NCBI GenBank assembly: GCA_910578795.1
Contig: CAJTSD010000030.1
Coordinates: 1-42,688, forward strand
Length of the DNA stretch: 42,688 nt
DNA from: an uncultured Lachnospiraceae bacterium
GTDB lineage: Bacteria > Bacillota > Clostridia > Lachnospirales > Lachnospiraceae
Direction: 5' to 3'
Position numbers and translations under genes: made by a program. The notes beneath the pieces were generated by a model. It was not told the origin of the DNA. It saw nothing but the letters and a program-made list of their open reading frames with translations, and made no database searches. Positions 1-6,222 of this stretch are shown one piece after another; the stretch's first letter is position 1, and each line of letters starts with the position of its first letter.

Positions 1-2
1 GC

Positions 3-59
3 TATATACATAATGGTGTCATTAACATTGAAAAATGGAAATTTGAAGCTTTTTGGTAA
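3..59 (+). CDS. 3' end of an upstream gene (partial)
   Basis: The first bases read as an open frame ending in TAA at 57-59, giving a C-terminal tail YIHNGVINIEKWKFEAFW. Only 18 codons are visible, so the product cannot be named. The toxin-antitoxin promoter starts about 45 bases downstream, which fits a gene ending here. It could be chance. Confidence 0.25.
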   Translation, partial: YIHNGVINIEKWKFEAFW

Positions 60-104
60 GGGAAATGATGGGCTTGTAAAAATTCGTAAAAATTCTTTAT
101 TCTG

Positions 105-133
105 TTGACTTCATTGCATGAAATAGATATAAT
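105..133 (+). promoter_or_regulatory. Sigma-A-type promoter of the toxin-antitoxin operon
   Basis: TTGACT at 105-110, a 17-bp spacer and a perfect TATAAT at 128-133 lie 41 bp upstream of the antitoxin start. A GGAGG Shine-Dalgarno follows at 164-168. Confidence 0.8.
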
Positions 134-174
134 ATGGGTAGAATATTACTATTTTGATTGAATGGAGGATTATT

Positions 175-462
175 ATGATTATTCGCCCGTCAGCAGCAAT
201 CAGACAGAATTACAATGAGATTGCCGAGCAGTGCAGAAAGACCGCAGAGCCGGTTTTCCTTACCAAAAATGGCGAGGGGGATTTGGTGGTTATGGATATT
301 GGGACGTATAACCGCAGGGAAAAGATGCTAAAGCTTCGTGAGGAGCTTTTGGCGGTTGAGGAGGACAGGCTGCGTGGCAGCAAAGGCTATTCTGTTACGG
401 AAGCAGCAGCAAAAATGCGCAATGCTATCAGGGAGGCGGCAGGTCATGGGACAACAGAATAG
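175..462 (+). CDS. Phd/YefM-family antitoxin
   Basis: This 95-residue protein begins MIIRPSAAIRQNYNEIAEQC, the typical N-terminal fold of Phd/YefM antitoxins, including the 'FLTKNGEGDLVVMD' strand seen in this family. The N-terminal half should bind DNA and autoregulate the operon. The charged C-terminal tail should wrap the toxin. The start at 175 is chosen because GGAGG at 164-168 sits at good spacing; an in-frame ATG at 154 lacks one. The 3' end overlaps the toxin start by 17 bp, so translation is probably coupled. Function is inferred from family resemblance and gene order. Confidence 0.85.
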   Translation: MIIRPSAAIRQNYNEIAEQCRKTAEPVFLTKNGEGDLVVMDIGTYNRREKMLKLREELLAVEEDRLRGSKGYSVTEAAAKMRNAIREAAGHGTTE

Positions 463-763
463 ATACCGTGTTATTGTGTCAGAGCGGGCAACACAGATGC
501 TTGTTTCCCATGTCGCATTTTTGGCGCAGGTCAATCCCGAAGCTGCGGAACGGTTGACCGAAGCGTTTGAAGAAACCGCAAATTCATTGGAAGTCACGCC
601 GCAGAGATGCCCGTGGCTTACAGGGGAATACATTCCCAAAAACGCTTATCGGTTTATCCTATTTGAAAAACGGTATATGATAATCTTTCAAATCGCGGAT
701 GATATTGTTTATGCAGATTATGTAGTGGATTGCAGACAGGATTATGAATGGCTTATGCGGTAG
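446..763 (+). CDS. RelE/ParE-superfamily toxin
   Basis: A 105-residue basic protein of the usual toxin length. It has the helix-helix-beta pattern of the RelE/ParE superfamily: an N-terminal helical pair (ATQMLVSHVAFLAQVNPEAA), a central 'TPQRCPWL' turn, then strands with 'YRFILFEKRYMIIFQI' and 'YADYVVDCRQDYEWL'. RelE members cut mRNA on ribosomes and ParE members poison gyrase; the sequence alone does not decide which. The ATG at 446 lies inside the antitoxin gene, the normal antitoxin-first arrangement. The frame extends upstream to 338 but that part is antisense-like to the antitoxin frame and lacks a ribosome site. Confidence 0.85.
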   Translation: MGQQNRYRVIVSERATQMLVSHVAFLAQVNPEAAERLTEAFEETANSLEVTPQRCPWLTGEYIPKNAYRFILFEKRYMIIFQIADDIVYADYVVDCRQDYEWLMR

Positions 764-812
764 TGATGAAATCGTATGATGCAGTTCATTTGATACGGGA
801 GAGAAAAAGATT

Positions 813-1136
813 ATGAAAAAACAAGTCTTAAAGCTTTGCGGCGCCCTTCTTGCAGTCCTTTATGCAGGCATTATGATTTTTGCCGCAATTTACGGAAAAT
901 CGGAAGGCGTGTCGGGTGTATTCATCGTTGCCGGAAGCGCTTTGGCGATTGCATACAGTTTATTAGCCGTCTTTTGGCATAAAAAGAAAATATTTTTGTT
1001 AATTATCGGAATGGCGGCAATTTCCGCAGGGACATTGCTGAATGGATTTCTGCAAAATAATATTCACGTGCAGCACCATGTTGTCCGTTTTGTCGTTGAA
1101 GGAATTATTGTTGCAGTCAGTACACTAGGCGGATAA
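813..1136 (+). CDS. Small integral membrane protein, unknown function
   Basis: The 107-residue product has about four hydrophobic segments (roughly residues 7-27, 34-53, 58-78 and 90-105) separated by short basic loops (HKKKIF), so it should sit in the cytoplasmic membrane. A GGGAGAG ribosome site at 797-803 supports the ATG at 813. It follows the toxin gene by 49 bp and may be read through from the same promoter, but there is no reason to link it to the toxin. I recognise no family. Confidence 0.7.
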   Translation: MKKQVLKLCGALLAVLYAGIMIFAAIYGKSEGVSGVFIVAGSALAIAYSLLAVFWHKKKIFLLIIGMAAISAGTLLNGFLQNNIHVQHHVVRFVVEGIIVAVSTLGG

Positions 1137-1197
1137 AATCAGTTTGTAATGGTTTTATTTAAAGAATACGAAAAGCATACAAGAGAGATGAAACGAT

Positions 1198-1881
1198 ATG
1201 AAGATTATTTTCGATATGGATGGACTCATGTTTGATACCGAAAAAGTTTTTATCAAAGCATGGGACTACGCAGGAGAAAAAATTGGCATTGGAAAAGCAG
1301 GATTTATGGTATATAAGACATTGGGAATGAATATAGCGGCTTCTTATAATGTATGGAGGGAAGAATTTGGCGACAGGTATCATCAAGAAGAATTAAGAAG
1401 CTATACAAAGGAATTTCTGAAAAAATATTATGATGAGCATACCGTTCCGATAAAGCATGGATTGTATAGCTTGCTTGATTTTCTAAAAAGGAAACAGTGT
1501 AAAATGGCAGTTGCATCATCTTCTCCCCGTTGGGAAGTGGAAAAGCATTTAAAAGATGCCAAAGTAGAGGACTATTTTCTTGCTATCGTATGCGGTGATA
1601 TGATTGAGAATTCAAAACCTGCACCGGATATTTATCTGAAAGCATGTGAGATGATAGGCGCAGAACCAAAAGAATGCTACGCATTGGAGGATTCCAAGAA
1701 CGGTCTGCTTTCCGCATATAGGGCAGGCTGTAAACCGATAATGATTCCCGATTTATGGCAGCCTGACGAAGAAATAAGGAAGGTCATTGTTGCGAAATAT
1801 GATGATTTGGAACAGGTAAAAGCGGCTTTTGAGAATGGAGATTTGAAGGCAGATTATGGAACAACCCATCCTAAGTCCTGA
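1198..1881 (+). CDS. HAD-superfamily phosphatase / phosphoglucomutase-like
   Basis: A 227-residue haloacid dehalogenase-type hydrolase. Motif I is FDMDGLMFDTE at residues 5-15 (nucleophile Asp6, acid/base Asp8). Motif II is 'VASSSPRW', motif III the Lys in 'ENSKPAPDIY', and motif IV 'ALEDSKNG'. The helical cap between motifs I and II makes it a C1-cap enzyme close to beta-phosphoglucomutase and sugar-phosphate phosphatases; substrate cannot be told. The last 26 bp overlap a small downstream gene, suggesting coupled translation. Confidence 0.9.
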   Translation: MKIIFDMDGLMFDTEKVFIKAWDYAGEKIGIGKAGFMVYKTLGMNIAASYNVWREEFGDRYHQEELRSYTKEFLKKYYDEHTVPIKHGLYSLLDFLKRKQCKMAVASSSPRWEVEKHLKDAKVEDYFLAIVCGDMIENSKPAPDIYLKACEMIGAEPKECYALEDSKNGLLSAYRAGCKPIMIPDLWQPDEEIRKVIVAKYDDLEQVKAAFENGDLKADYGTTHPKS

Positions 1882-2035
1882 TTTTACAATTGAAGATATT
1901 CATAAATTGAGAGCGTATAATTATTATCTAACAAAAGATATGACCCCACAGGAAAAACGGGATTATTATAATAAACGTGGTATGGAAGTACACACGCAGA
2001 TACAGGAAAGGGCATTACATAAAATAATCAACTAA
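1856..2035 (+). CDS. 59-residue conserved-looking small protein
   Basis: A short frame starting at ATG 1856, inside the HAD gene, and ending TAA at 2033-2035. GAAGG at 1845-1849 gives a ribosome site 6 bases before the start. The product begins MEQPILSPDFTIEDIHKLRA and continues with 'YNYYLTKDMTPQEKRDYYNKRG', a charged, helix-rich sequence. It resembles small hypothetical proteins found beside toxin-antitoxin genes in Firmicutes, but I recall this only loosely. Its 3' end overlaps the converging NUDIX gene by 21 bp. Confidence 0.6.
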   Translation: MEQPILSPDFTIEDIHKLRAYNYYLTKDMTPQEKRDYYNKRGMEVHTQIQERALHKIIN

Positions 2036-2473
2036 AATCGGCGTATGCGTTTCCACTATGTTTAGTTTTTTCAGCTCTTCCTTTGAAAAGAATCGAAGTT
2101 CTGTTGATTCTTCACTACATTTTAAATCAGGCATTTCTTTGAGAGTGGCTGAATATAAAGCCATGATAGATCTGATAATATTGCCGTCAGGGTATGCACT
2201 AATGATAGACGGATCATCATATAACTTACAAAATTGAATATCTTTATCAGACAGCATAATTCCTGTTTCCTCAAAAGTTTCCCTTTTCACACATTCCAGT
2301 AAATTTTCATTGAGTAATAATCCACCGCCAATAAATGCCCATCGGTTACTGTCTTTCCGCGACTCAAGCAAGACCTTGCCGTTATAATAAATCATAATGG
2401 TAGAACCGATATGATTTGGCTTGTTTGGTTCAGGTGCATTTGACTGTTTATAATAAAAAGCTGCTTTCCCCAT
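2015..2473 (-). CDS. NUDIX hydrolase
   Basis: A 152-residue protein with a complete Nudix box (G-x5-E-x7-R-E-x-x-E-E-x-G) at residues 50-71: Gly50, Glu56, Arg64, Glu65, Glu68, Glu69, Gly71. It should hydrolyse a nucleoside diphosphate linked to another moiety, using Mg2+ or Mn2+ on the glutamates. Substrate is unknown. The ATG at 2473 is preferred over the one 15 bp upstream (2488) because GGAG lies about 8 bases ahead of it. The gene converges on the small gene at 1856-2035 and overlaps its end. Confidence 0.85.
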   Translation of the reverse strand: MGKAAFYYKQSNAPEPNKPNHIGSTIMIYYNGKVLLESRKDSNRWAFIGGGLLLNENLLECVKRETFEETGIMLSDKDIQFCKLYDDPSIISAYPDGNIIRSIMALYSATLKEMPDLKCSEESTELRFFSKEELKKLNIVETHTPILVDYFM

Positions 2474-2535
2474 TGCAATTATCTCCATAGCACAAAATTT
2501 GTTGATTTGAGTATAACATACTTATAAAAAAATCT

Positions 2536-3147
2536 TCAATCCCACCCATCAAGCGAGTCTTCGTTTATAAAATCATATTCATTTTCCATAAGCATCTGCA
2601 AATATTCGTCAAAGCTGTCCGCGATAATTACCAGTTCATCGGGATCGTGAAGATAACGCACAATTTGCCCCTTTTTTCCCTCTGCGGAGGGTGAGAAATC
2701 GATAAAAAGCTGAGAGGTTCCGCCGTTGTTTACGCAGTCGGAAAAATGCAGCCAGCACAGCTTATCAAGGTCATCACAAATACCCTCATCTACCGGAATA
2801 TCGTCAAATTCGCGGTCAATCAAATAATCCCCCCACGACTGGAAGCTGTCCTTCGTATCCATCATCTGCCGCGCGGACAGTAAGAAATAGGGATACCCCT
2901 CCATGTCGGAGCCTAAGAACAGCAAAGTAAGCTTTTTCCCGGCATACTCTCTCCAATAGGTTCCGTCCACAATTTCCAGCAATTGCAGCAGGCTATCAGG
3001 AATGTCGGGATAGACTGCCTGCAATTGTTCCAAATCCTCTTTGCCTGCGCCATGCATGACACGCTCAAAAGAATCCCATAGTTCCTCTCCGTCATTTTCA
3101 TAATAAGCCTTTTTCAATCCGTCGACATATTTTTGTGCGATATTCAT
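2536..3147 (-). CDS. SMI1/KNR4 (SUKH) family protein
   Basis: A 203-residue acidic protein. Its core ('DLEQLQAVYPDIPDSLLQLL', then 'DMEGYPYFLLSARQM' and 'LCWLHFSD') fits the SUKH fold. SUKH proteins are often immunity proteins against secreted nuclease or deaminase toxins in polymorphic toxin systems, but many lie alone. AGGAGG precedes the ATG at 3147. Its promoter-leader and first residues (MNIAQKYVDGLKKAYY) closely match those of the neighbouring deaminase (MNITQNDVDRFKKVKYC), so the 5' end was duplicated. Confidence 0.75.
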   Translation of the reverse strand: MNIAQKYVDGLKKAYYENDGEELWDSFERVMHGAGKEDLEQLQAVYPDIPDSLLQLLEIVDGTYWREYAGKKLTLLFLGSDMEGYPYFLLSARQMMDTKDSFQSWGDYLIDREFDDIPVDEGICDDLDKLCWLHFSDCVNNGGTSQLFIDFSPSAEGKKGQIVRYLHDPDELVIIADSFDEYLQMLMENEYDFINEDSLDGWD

Positions 3148-3230
3148 AAATAGCCCTCCTGTTTTTAATATTGGTATTCGTGAAATTTATTACGGTCAAG
3201 ATGATTGAAATTACTGAAATTATAGCACAC
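3148..3230 (-). promoter_or_regulatory. Promoter-leader of the SUKH gene (duplicate copy 1)
   Basis: Read on the minus strand, an extended -10 TGCTATAAT (TATAAT complementary to 3219-3224) is followed by about 70 bases ending in AGGAGG. The hexamer overlaps the TAA stop of the deaminase gene (3220-3222). Almost the same sequence occurs at 3910-3992. Confidence 0.65.
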
Positions 3231-3909
3231 AATCGCTACCTTCTTCCATTATTTCACCCAAACGATTAAAAATATATTCAATGTCATACTGCTCCGGTGG
3301 AGTATCATGAAACAATCCTGAGCAAACTAACGTTTGTGCAGCATCTACGCCACGGGAATTATACACAGAAAAGTCAGCCAGCATCTTTTCAAGCTTATCC
3401 TTGTCTTCATTAAAAAGCAGTTCTTTCACTGCCTGCAAACCTCTTTGGATATCACCGTAAAATTGCGGCATCCATGTTACTGTAATTTTTTTGGACATTA
3501 AGAATTTACTTTTTTCAAGGAGTTCAATGGCTCCGCCATGGTCATCGCGTGCACCGATTACGACATTCCGAATACCGCCCATTACAAGAGTGCCTAAACA
3601 CATTGGACATGGTTCAAGCGCTGTATATAATGTATATAACTTAACATATGGATATTTTGTTACATCAAGATTTCGAACGGCTTCCACCTCTGCGTGAGCC
3701 ACTCTTGGATTTAAAATTTCCTGCTCTCCAATTTTGTTTCTTCCTTCTGAAATAATCTTATCATTTTCATCAACAATTACAGCCGCGATTGCTTTGCTTT
3801 TATGGCAAAGGGAGTTCCACTCTGATTCATATATTTTTTTCCAAACAGAACTCAATTCACAATACTTCACTTTTTTGAATCTATCGACATCATTTTGTGT
3901 GATATTCAT
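3220..3909 (-). CDS. Zinc-dependent cytidine/deoxycytidylate-type deaminase
   Basis: A 229-residue protein with the deaminase zinc signature: HAE at residues 72-74 (His72 ligand, Glu74 proton shuttle) and PCPMC at 100-104 (Cys101 and Cys104 ligands). This is the CMP/dCMP/guanine/tRNA-adenosine deaminase superfamily. The extra ~90 residues at the C-terminus have no motif I know and may define a subgroup. The ATG at 3909 follows AGGAGG; 40 further codons are open upstream but run through the promoter. The SUKH neighbour recalls deaminase toxin/immunity pairs, but there is no export signal and each gene has its own promoter. Confidence 0.8.
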   Translation of the reverse strand: MNITQNDVDRFKKVKYCELSSVWKKIYESEWNSLCHKSKAIAAVIVDENDKIISEGRNKIGEQEILNPRVAHAEVEAVRNLDVTKYPYVKLYTLYTALEPCPMCLGTLVMGGIRNVVIGARDDHGGAIELLEKSKFLMSKKITVTWMPQFYGDIQRGLQAVKELLFNEDKDKLEKMLADFSVYNSRGVDAAQTLVCSGLFHDTPPEQYDIEYIFNRLGEIMEEGSDCVL

Positions 3910-3992
3910 AAACAGTCCTCCTGTTTCCTGATATTGGTATTCGTGAAATTTATCACGGTCAAAACAATGGAAATTACTGAAATTATAGCACA
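3910..3992 (-). promoter_or_regulatory. Promoter-leader of the deaminase gene (duplicate copy 2)
   Basis: Extended -10 TGCTATAAT (complement of 3982-3987) followed by the same leader as at 3148-3230, including 'CACGAATACCAATAT' and CAGGAGG. The two copies differ at only a handful of positions. Confidence 0.65.
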
Positions 3993-4163
3993 CAACCAAG
4001 TGGTTTACAATGATTGGAGCCGGCATCAAGGCAGAGTGAAACGGAGGGAGGCAGAAATTGAATGAAAATCAGATAGCAATAGGAGTGTGATTGTGGTATT
4101 GTATAAAATATAAGTCGAAATTTATTTGATATTTTTTATCCGTGCAAATTAGGGGTACAGTAC

Positions 4164-4214
4164 GAACAAAGTTCGTATTGCAAATATTGCGCTTGCGGAT
4201 TGTGAACGAAGTTC
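4164..4214 (+). repeat. Two GAAC-N3-GTTC palindromes 40 bp apart
   Basis: GAACAAAGTTC at 4164-4174, within a longer TACGAAC-AAA-GTTCGTA palindrome, and GAACGAAGTTC at 4204-4214 lie 40 and more bp upstream of the lipoprotein gene. The 40-bp centre distance, near four helical turns, suggests a paired operator. They could also be small RNA hairpins. Confidence 0.4.
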
Positions 4215-4253
4215 ATGTTAAATTCGCAGGTGCATCAAGAATGGGGGATTATT

Positions 4254-5045
4254 ATGAAGAAAATAAAACTGCTGTTGATATTGATTTGTATCAGTATATT
4301 GACTGCCTGCCAAGGAGAGGATAATGATGTAACGGAAGTGGAGACTGGTAATGACAGTCAAGCGGATTTTACAATGGAAATGACAGAAGAATTGGAAGAT
4401 TCAGAAGAACGTATTCGGGATACTTCTGCGGCGAATGAAACGAGTGGGAGCATTGCTCCTACGAAGGAACAGGTGCTTGCTGCAAGAGAAGCTGTTTTGG
4501 AAGGCATGACCACAGAGCAAACGGAACGATTAACAGAAAATATTAAAGTTGCAAATATCCAAATGGAGCAGGCATATTTATATGACAATATTTTTGGAAA
4601 GCTGGAAGATCAAAATAGTTTGTATTGGAATTATTTCGATCAAAAGGGTGATATTCAAATTGACTGGGCTTATGAGGGAGATTATTTTACAGCAAAAGAG
4701 ATACAGGAAAAAGAAAATCTTACAAAAGAAGAGTTTTATAGAAAATATGGAACTCCTGTTATTGTATACAATCGGTTTGATGCGGATAATTTTGTTGATT
4801 TGATAGCGGAACTGCGGGAAAGCGTACAAAACGAGCAATTAAGGGAAGATTTGCAGAATCTTATTGATGAAACAGCTTTGGCAAAAGATACACATGACAT
4901 GGAACACGTCAACAATATTTATAAAATTTTGCACGATATGGATTATTATTTGTTAAGATATGGAATTGAAGATGTCGGGATTTATGTAAACGATACGTCA
5001 ATACTCTCAAAATATTATGGTGTACTTACTGTTTATCAGCAGTAG
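4254..5045 (+). CDS. Lipoprotein of unknown function
   Basis: A 263-residue protein with a lipoprotein signal peptide: MKKIKLLLILICISILTAC, lipobox LTAC with the acylated Cys at residue 19. An acidic Ser/Thr/Glu-rich linker follows (about residues 20-70), then a helical domain rich in Glu, Leu and Tyr. It should be anchored on the outer face of the membrane. No enzymatic motif is visible. GGGGGA at 4243-4248 supports the ATG at 4254 rather than the in-frame ATG at 4215. It stands alone between divergent and downstream promoters. Confidence 0.8.
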   Translation: MKKIKLLLILICISILTACQGEDNDVTEVETGNDSQADFTMEMTEELEDSEERIRDTSAANETSGSIAPTKEQVLAAREAVLEGMTTEQTERLTENIKVANIQMEQAYLYDNIFGKLEDQNSLYWNYFDQKGDIQIDWAYEGDYFTAKEIQEKENLTKEEFYRKYGTPVIVYNRFDADNFVDLIAELRESVQNEQLREDLQNLIDETALAKDTHDMEHVNNIYKILHDMDYYLLRYGIEDVGIYVNDTSILSKYYGVLTVYQQ

Positions 5046-5171
5046 GGCACCGGCAGGGAATTTAACGTGATATAATCAATCACATCTATCAAAATCAAAT
5101 ATAGTAACGGCATTAGGAAATATAGAAAACGGACTGACAAAAGTCCATAAGCATTTTGCACAAAATAATAG

Positions 5172-5187
5172 GTTAGCGGTCACTAAC
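5172..5187 (+). promoter_or_regulatory. Feo operator-like palindrome 1
   Basis: GTTAG-N6-CTAAC, a perfect 5-bp inverted repeat, 46 bp upstream of the feo -35 box. Overlapping half-sites (GTTAG at 5194 and 5214) follow. It resembles DtxR/IdeR-type metal repressor boxes in base composition; which regulator binds is inference. Confidence 0.55.
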
Positions 5188-5232
5188 ATATTAGTTAGTA
5201 TGCTGAAACTTTGGTTAGCGTTGCAAATAACA

Positions 5233-5261
5233 TTGACAAAGACAATCCGCCGTCATATGAT
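5233..5261 (+). promoter_or_regulatory. Promoter of the feo operon
   Basis: TTGACA at 5233-5238, 17-bp spacer, TATGAT at 5256-5261. It is followed at once by an operator-like palindrome, as expected for a repressed promoter. Confidence 0.8.
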
Positions 5262-5269
5262 AATATATG

Positions 5270-5285
5270 GTTAGCGAGTGCTAAC
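5270..5285 (+). promoter_or_regulatory. Feo operator-like palindrome 2
   Basis: GTTAGCGAGTGCTAAC, a 16-bp inverted repeat just past the -10 box at the expected transcription start. A bound repressor here would block initiation. It has the same GTTAG-N6-CTAAC form as the site at 5172. Confidence 0.6.
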
Positions 5286-5293
5286 CCCAATTT

Positions 5294-5406
5294 AATCTTG
5301 TGGGAAAGTGCGAAAGCGTAAAGTATCGAAACAAAAAGCGAAGCTTTGAAAAGCTTTGCTTTTGCAATCGGGTGCGCGGGCACCCGATTTTTTACCCCAC
5401 AAGGTT
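5294..5406 (+). ncRNA. Structured 5' leader RNA of feoA with internal terminator
   Basis: An 11-bp closing stem (AATCTTGTGGG at 5294-5304 with CCCACAAGGTT at 5396-5406, one G-U) encloses two hairpins. The first, at about 5334-5363, has 14-base arms AAAAGCGAAGCTTT and AAAGCTTTGCTTTT. The second, at 5367-5388, has arms ATCGGGTGC and GCACCCGAT and is followed by TTTTTT, an intrinsic terminator shape. The layout looks like a three-way-junction regulatory leader that ends or permits transcription before feoA. I could not match it to a known riboswitch class. Confidence 0.5.
5367..5393 (+). terminator. Intrinsic terminator or attenuator in the feo leader
   Basis: A 9-bp GC-rich stem with a 4-base loop followed by six T. 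It lies between the feo promoter and feoA, so it must be conditional or leaky if feoA is expressed from that promoter. Confidence 0.65.
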
Positions 5407-5419
5407 AGTTAAGACTAAT
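5404..5419 (+). promoter_or_regulatory. Feo operator-like palindrome 3
   Basis: GTTAG-TTAAGA-CTAAT, the same spacing as sites 1 and 2 with one arm base changed. It lies in the transcribed leader, 46 bp before feoA. Confidence 0.4.
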
Positions 5420-5464
5420 ACATATTCCAAGGAAAACGCAAGCCGTTTCAGAATGGAGGGATAC

Positions 5465-5677
5465 ATGACGCCGCTTACGCTTACAGAAATCGGAGAAGAG
5501 AACATTATCAGGAAAATTGGAGGGAAGCAGGAAGTGAAGGCACATTTGGAGAACCTCGGCTTTGTCGTGGGAGGGGCGGTCACGGTCGTCAGCGCCATCG
5601 GGGGCAACGTTATCGTGAACGTGAAGGATTCCCGTATTGCAGTCAGCAAAGAGATGGCACAGAAAATCATGGTTTAA
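5465..5677 (+). CDS. feoA: FeoA-family SH3-like ferrous iron transport accessory protein (first copy)
   Basis: A 70-residue protein of normal FeoA length, with the SH3-like barrel pattern: 'LENLGFVVGGAVTVVSAIGG', 'NVIVNVKDSRIAVSKEMAQKI'. FeoA is a small cytosolic partner thought to modulate FeoB. GGAGGG at 5455-5460 lies 4 bases before the ATG at 5465. The next gene is a second, divergent FeoA 21 bp downstream. Paired FeoA genes before FeoB are common in Clostridia. Confidence 0.9.
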   Translation: MTPLTLTEIGEENIIRKIGGKQEVKAHLENLGFVVGGAVTVVSAIGGNVIVNVKDSRIAVSKEMAQKIMV

Positions 5678-5698
5678 AATGAGGAGGCAGGTAGCAGT

Positions 5699-5926
5699 AT
5701 GAAAACACTAAAAGAATCAAAGGTCGGCGATACCGTTCGCGTTGTAAAGCTTCATGGCGAGGGAGCTGTCAAACGTCGGATTATGGATATGGGGCTGACA
5801 AAGGGCGTTGATGTGCAAATCCGCAAGGTAGCGCCTTTGGGCGATCCAATTGAAGTGACCGTCCGCGGCTATGAACTTTCCATTCGGAAAGCGGACGCGG
5901 AGATGATTGAGATTGAAAGTGTGTAA
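5699..5926 (+). CDS. feoA: FeoA-family protein (second copy)
   Basis: A 75-residue FeoA with 'VGDTVRVVKLHGEGAVKRR', 'MDMGLTKGVDVQIRKVAPLG' and 'VRGYELSIRKADAEMIEI', the classical FeoA core. This copy is closer to the family consensus than the first. A GAGGAGG site precedes the ATG at 5699. It should cooperate with the FeoB encoded 296 bp downstream. That spacing is filled by hairpins and a further operator-like site. Confidence 0.93.
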   Translation: MKTLKESKVGDTVRVVKLHGEGAVKRRIMDMGLTKGVDVQIRKVAPLGDPIEVTVRGYELSIRKADAEMIEIESV

Positions 5927-5950
5927 AGAATGCCAAGTGCGGGCATTCTT
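5926..5950 (+). terminator. Hairpin after feoA
   Basis: AAGAATGCC and GGCATTCTT form a 9-bp stem directly after the second feoA stop. No T-run follows, so it may be a weak terminator or a processing and stability hairpin separating feoA from feoB. Confidence 0.4.
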
Positions 5951-6000
5951 CTGAGGCACCCGTAGAAACAAGGGTTGTCCTCTTTATTTTTAGCACAACA

Positions 6001-6016
6001 GTTAGTGAAAACTAAT
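6001..6016 (+). promoter_or_regulatory. Feo operator-like palindrome 4, before feoB
   Basis: GTTAG-TGAAAA-CTAAT repeats the pattern of the sites upstream of feoA. Its place between feoA and feoB suggests separate metal control of feoB, although I cannot see a clear promoter next to it. Confidence 0.4.
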
Positions 6017-6222
6017 CAAAACCCCGCAGCAAGCAACGGAGTTTTGATCCTCGCGGCAGTCGCCAAACGTCTGCAAGCAGCCACTTGGCTCGTTGCTCGC
6101 GGGAATAAAAGAAAGTGAGGACAAATTGAAAATTAAAATTTTCAATTGCGAGTTTTGTGTCTGCGCGCTGCTTGACACAAACTCGTTTAGGTGCAGAAAG
6201 CAGCGCAGAAAAGAGGAAATTT
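6017..6222 (+). other. Hairpin-rich leader of feoB
   Basis: About 200 bases without a gene but rich in inverted repeats: ATTGAAAAT/ATTTTCAAT near 6125-6146, and CGAGTTTTGTGTC paired with GACACAAACTCG (one bulge) near 6150-6185. The sequence CTGCGCGCTGCTT inside that loop can instead pair with AAGCAGCGCAG just before the ribosome site. The last two pairings are mutually exclusive, so the leader could switch. A 'CTCGCGGgAATA' motif here also ends the repeat at 10575-10714. Confidence 0.4.

Noticed and set aside
2536..3909. Complete polymorphic toxin-immunity pair
   Set aside because: The deaminase has no secretion signal, repeats or N-terminal delivery domain, and each gene has its own promoter.
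4164..4214. LexA (SOS) boxes
   Set aside because: Firmicutes LexA sites have GAAC-N4-GTTC; both dyads here have N3, and no SOS gene follows.
5294..5406. NiCo/Fe(II) (czcD) riboswitch before feoA
   Set aside because: The expected conserved purine-rich junction motifs of that class are not seen; only general hairpin architecture is present.
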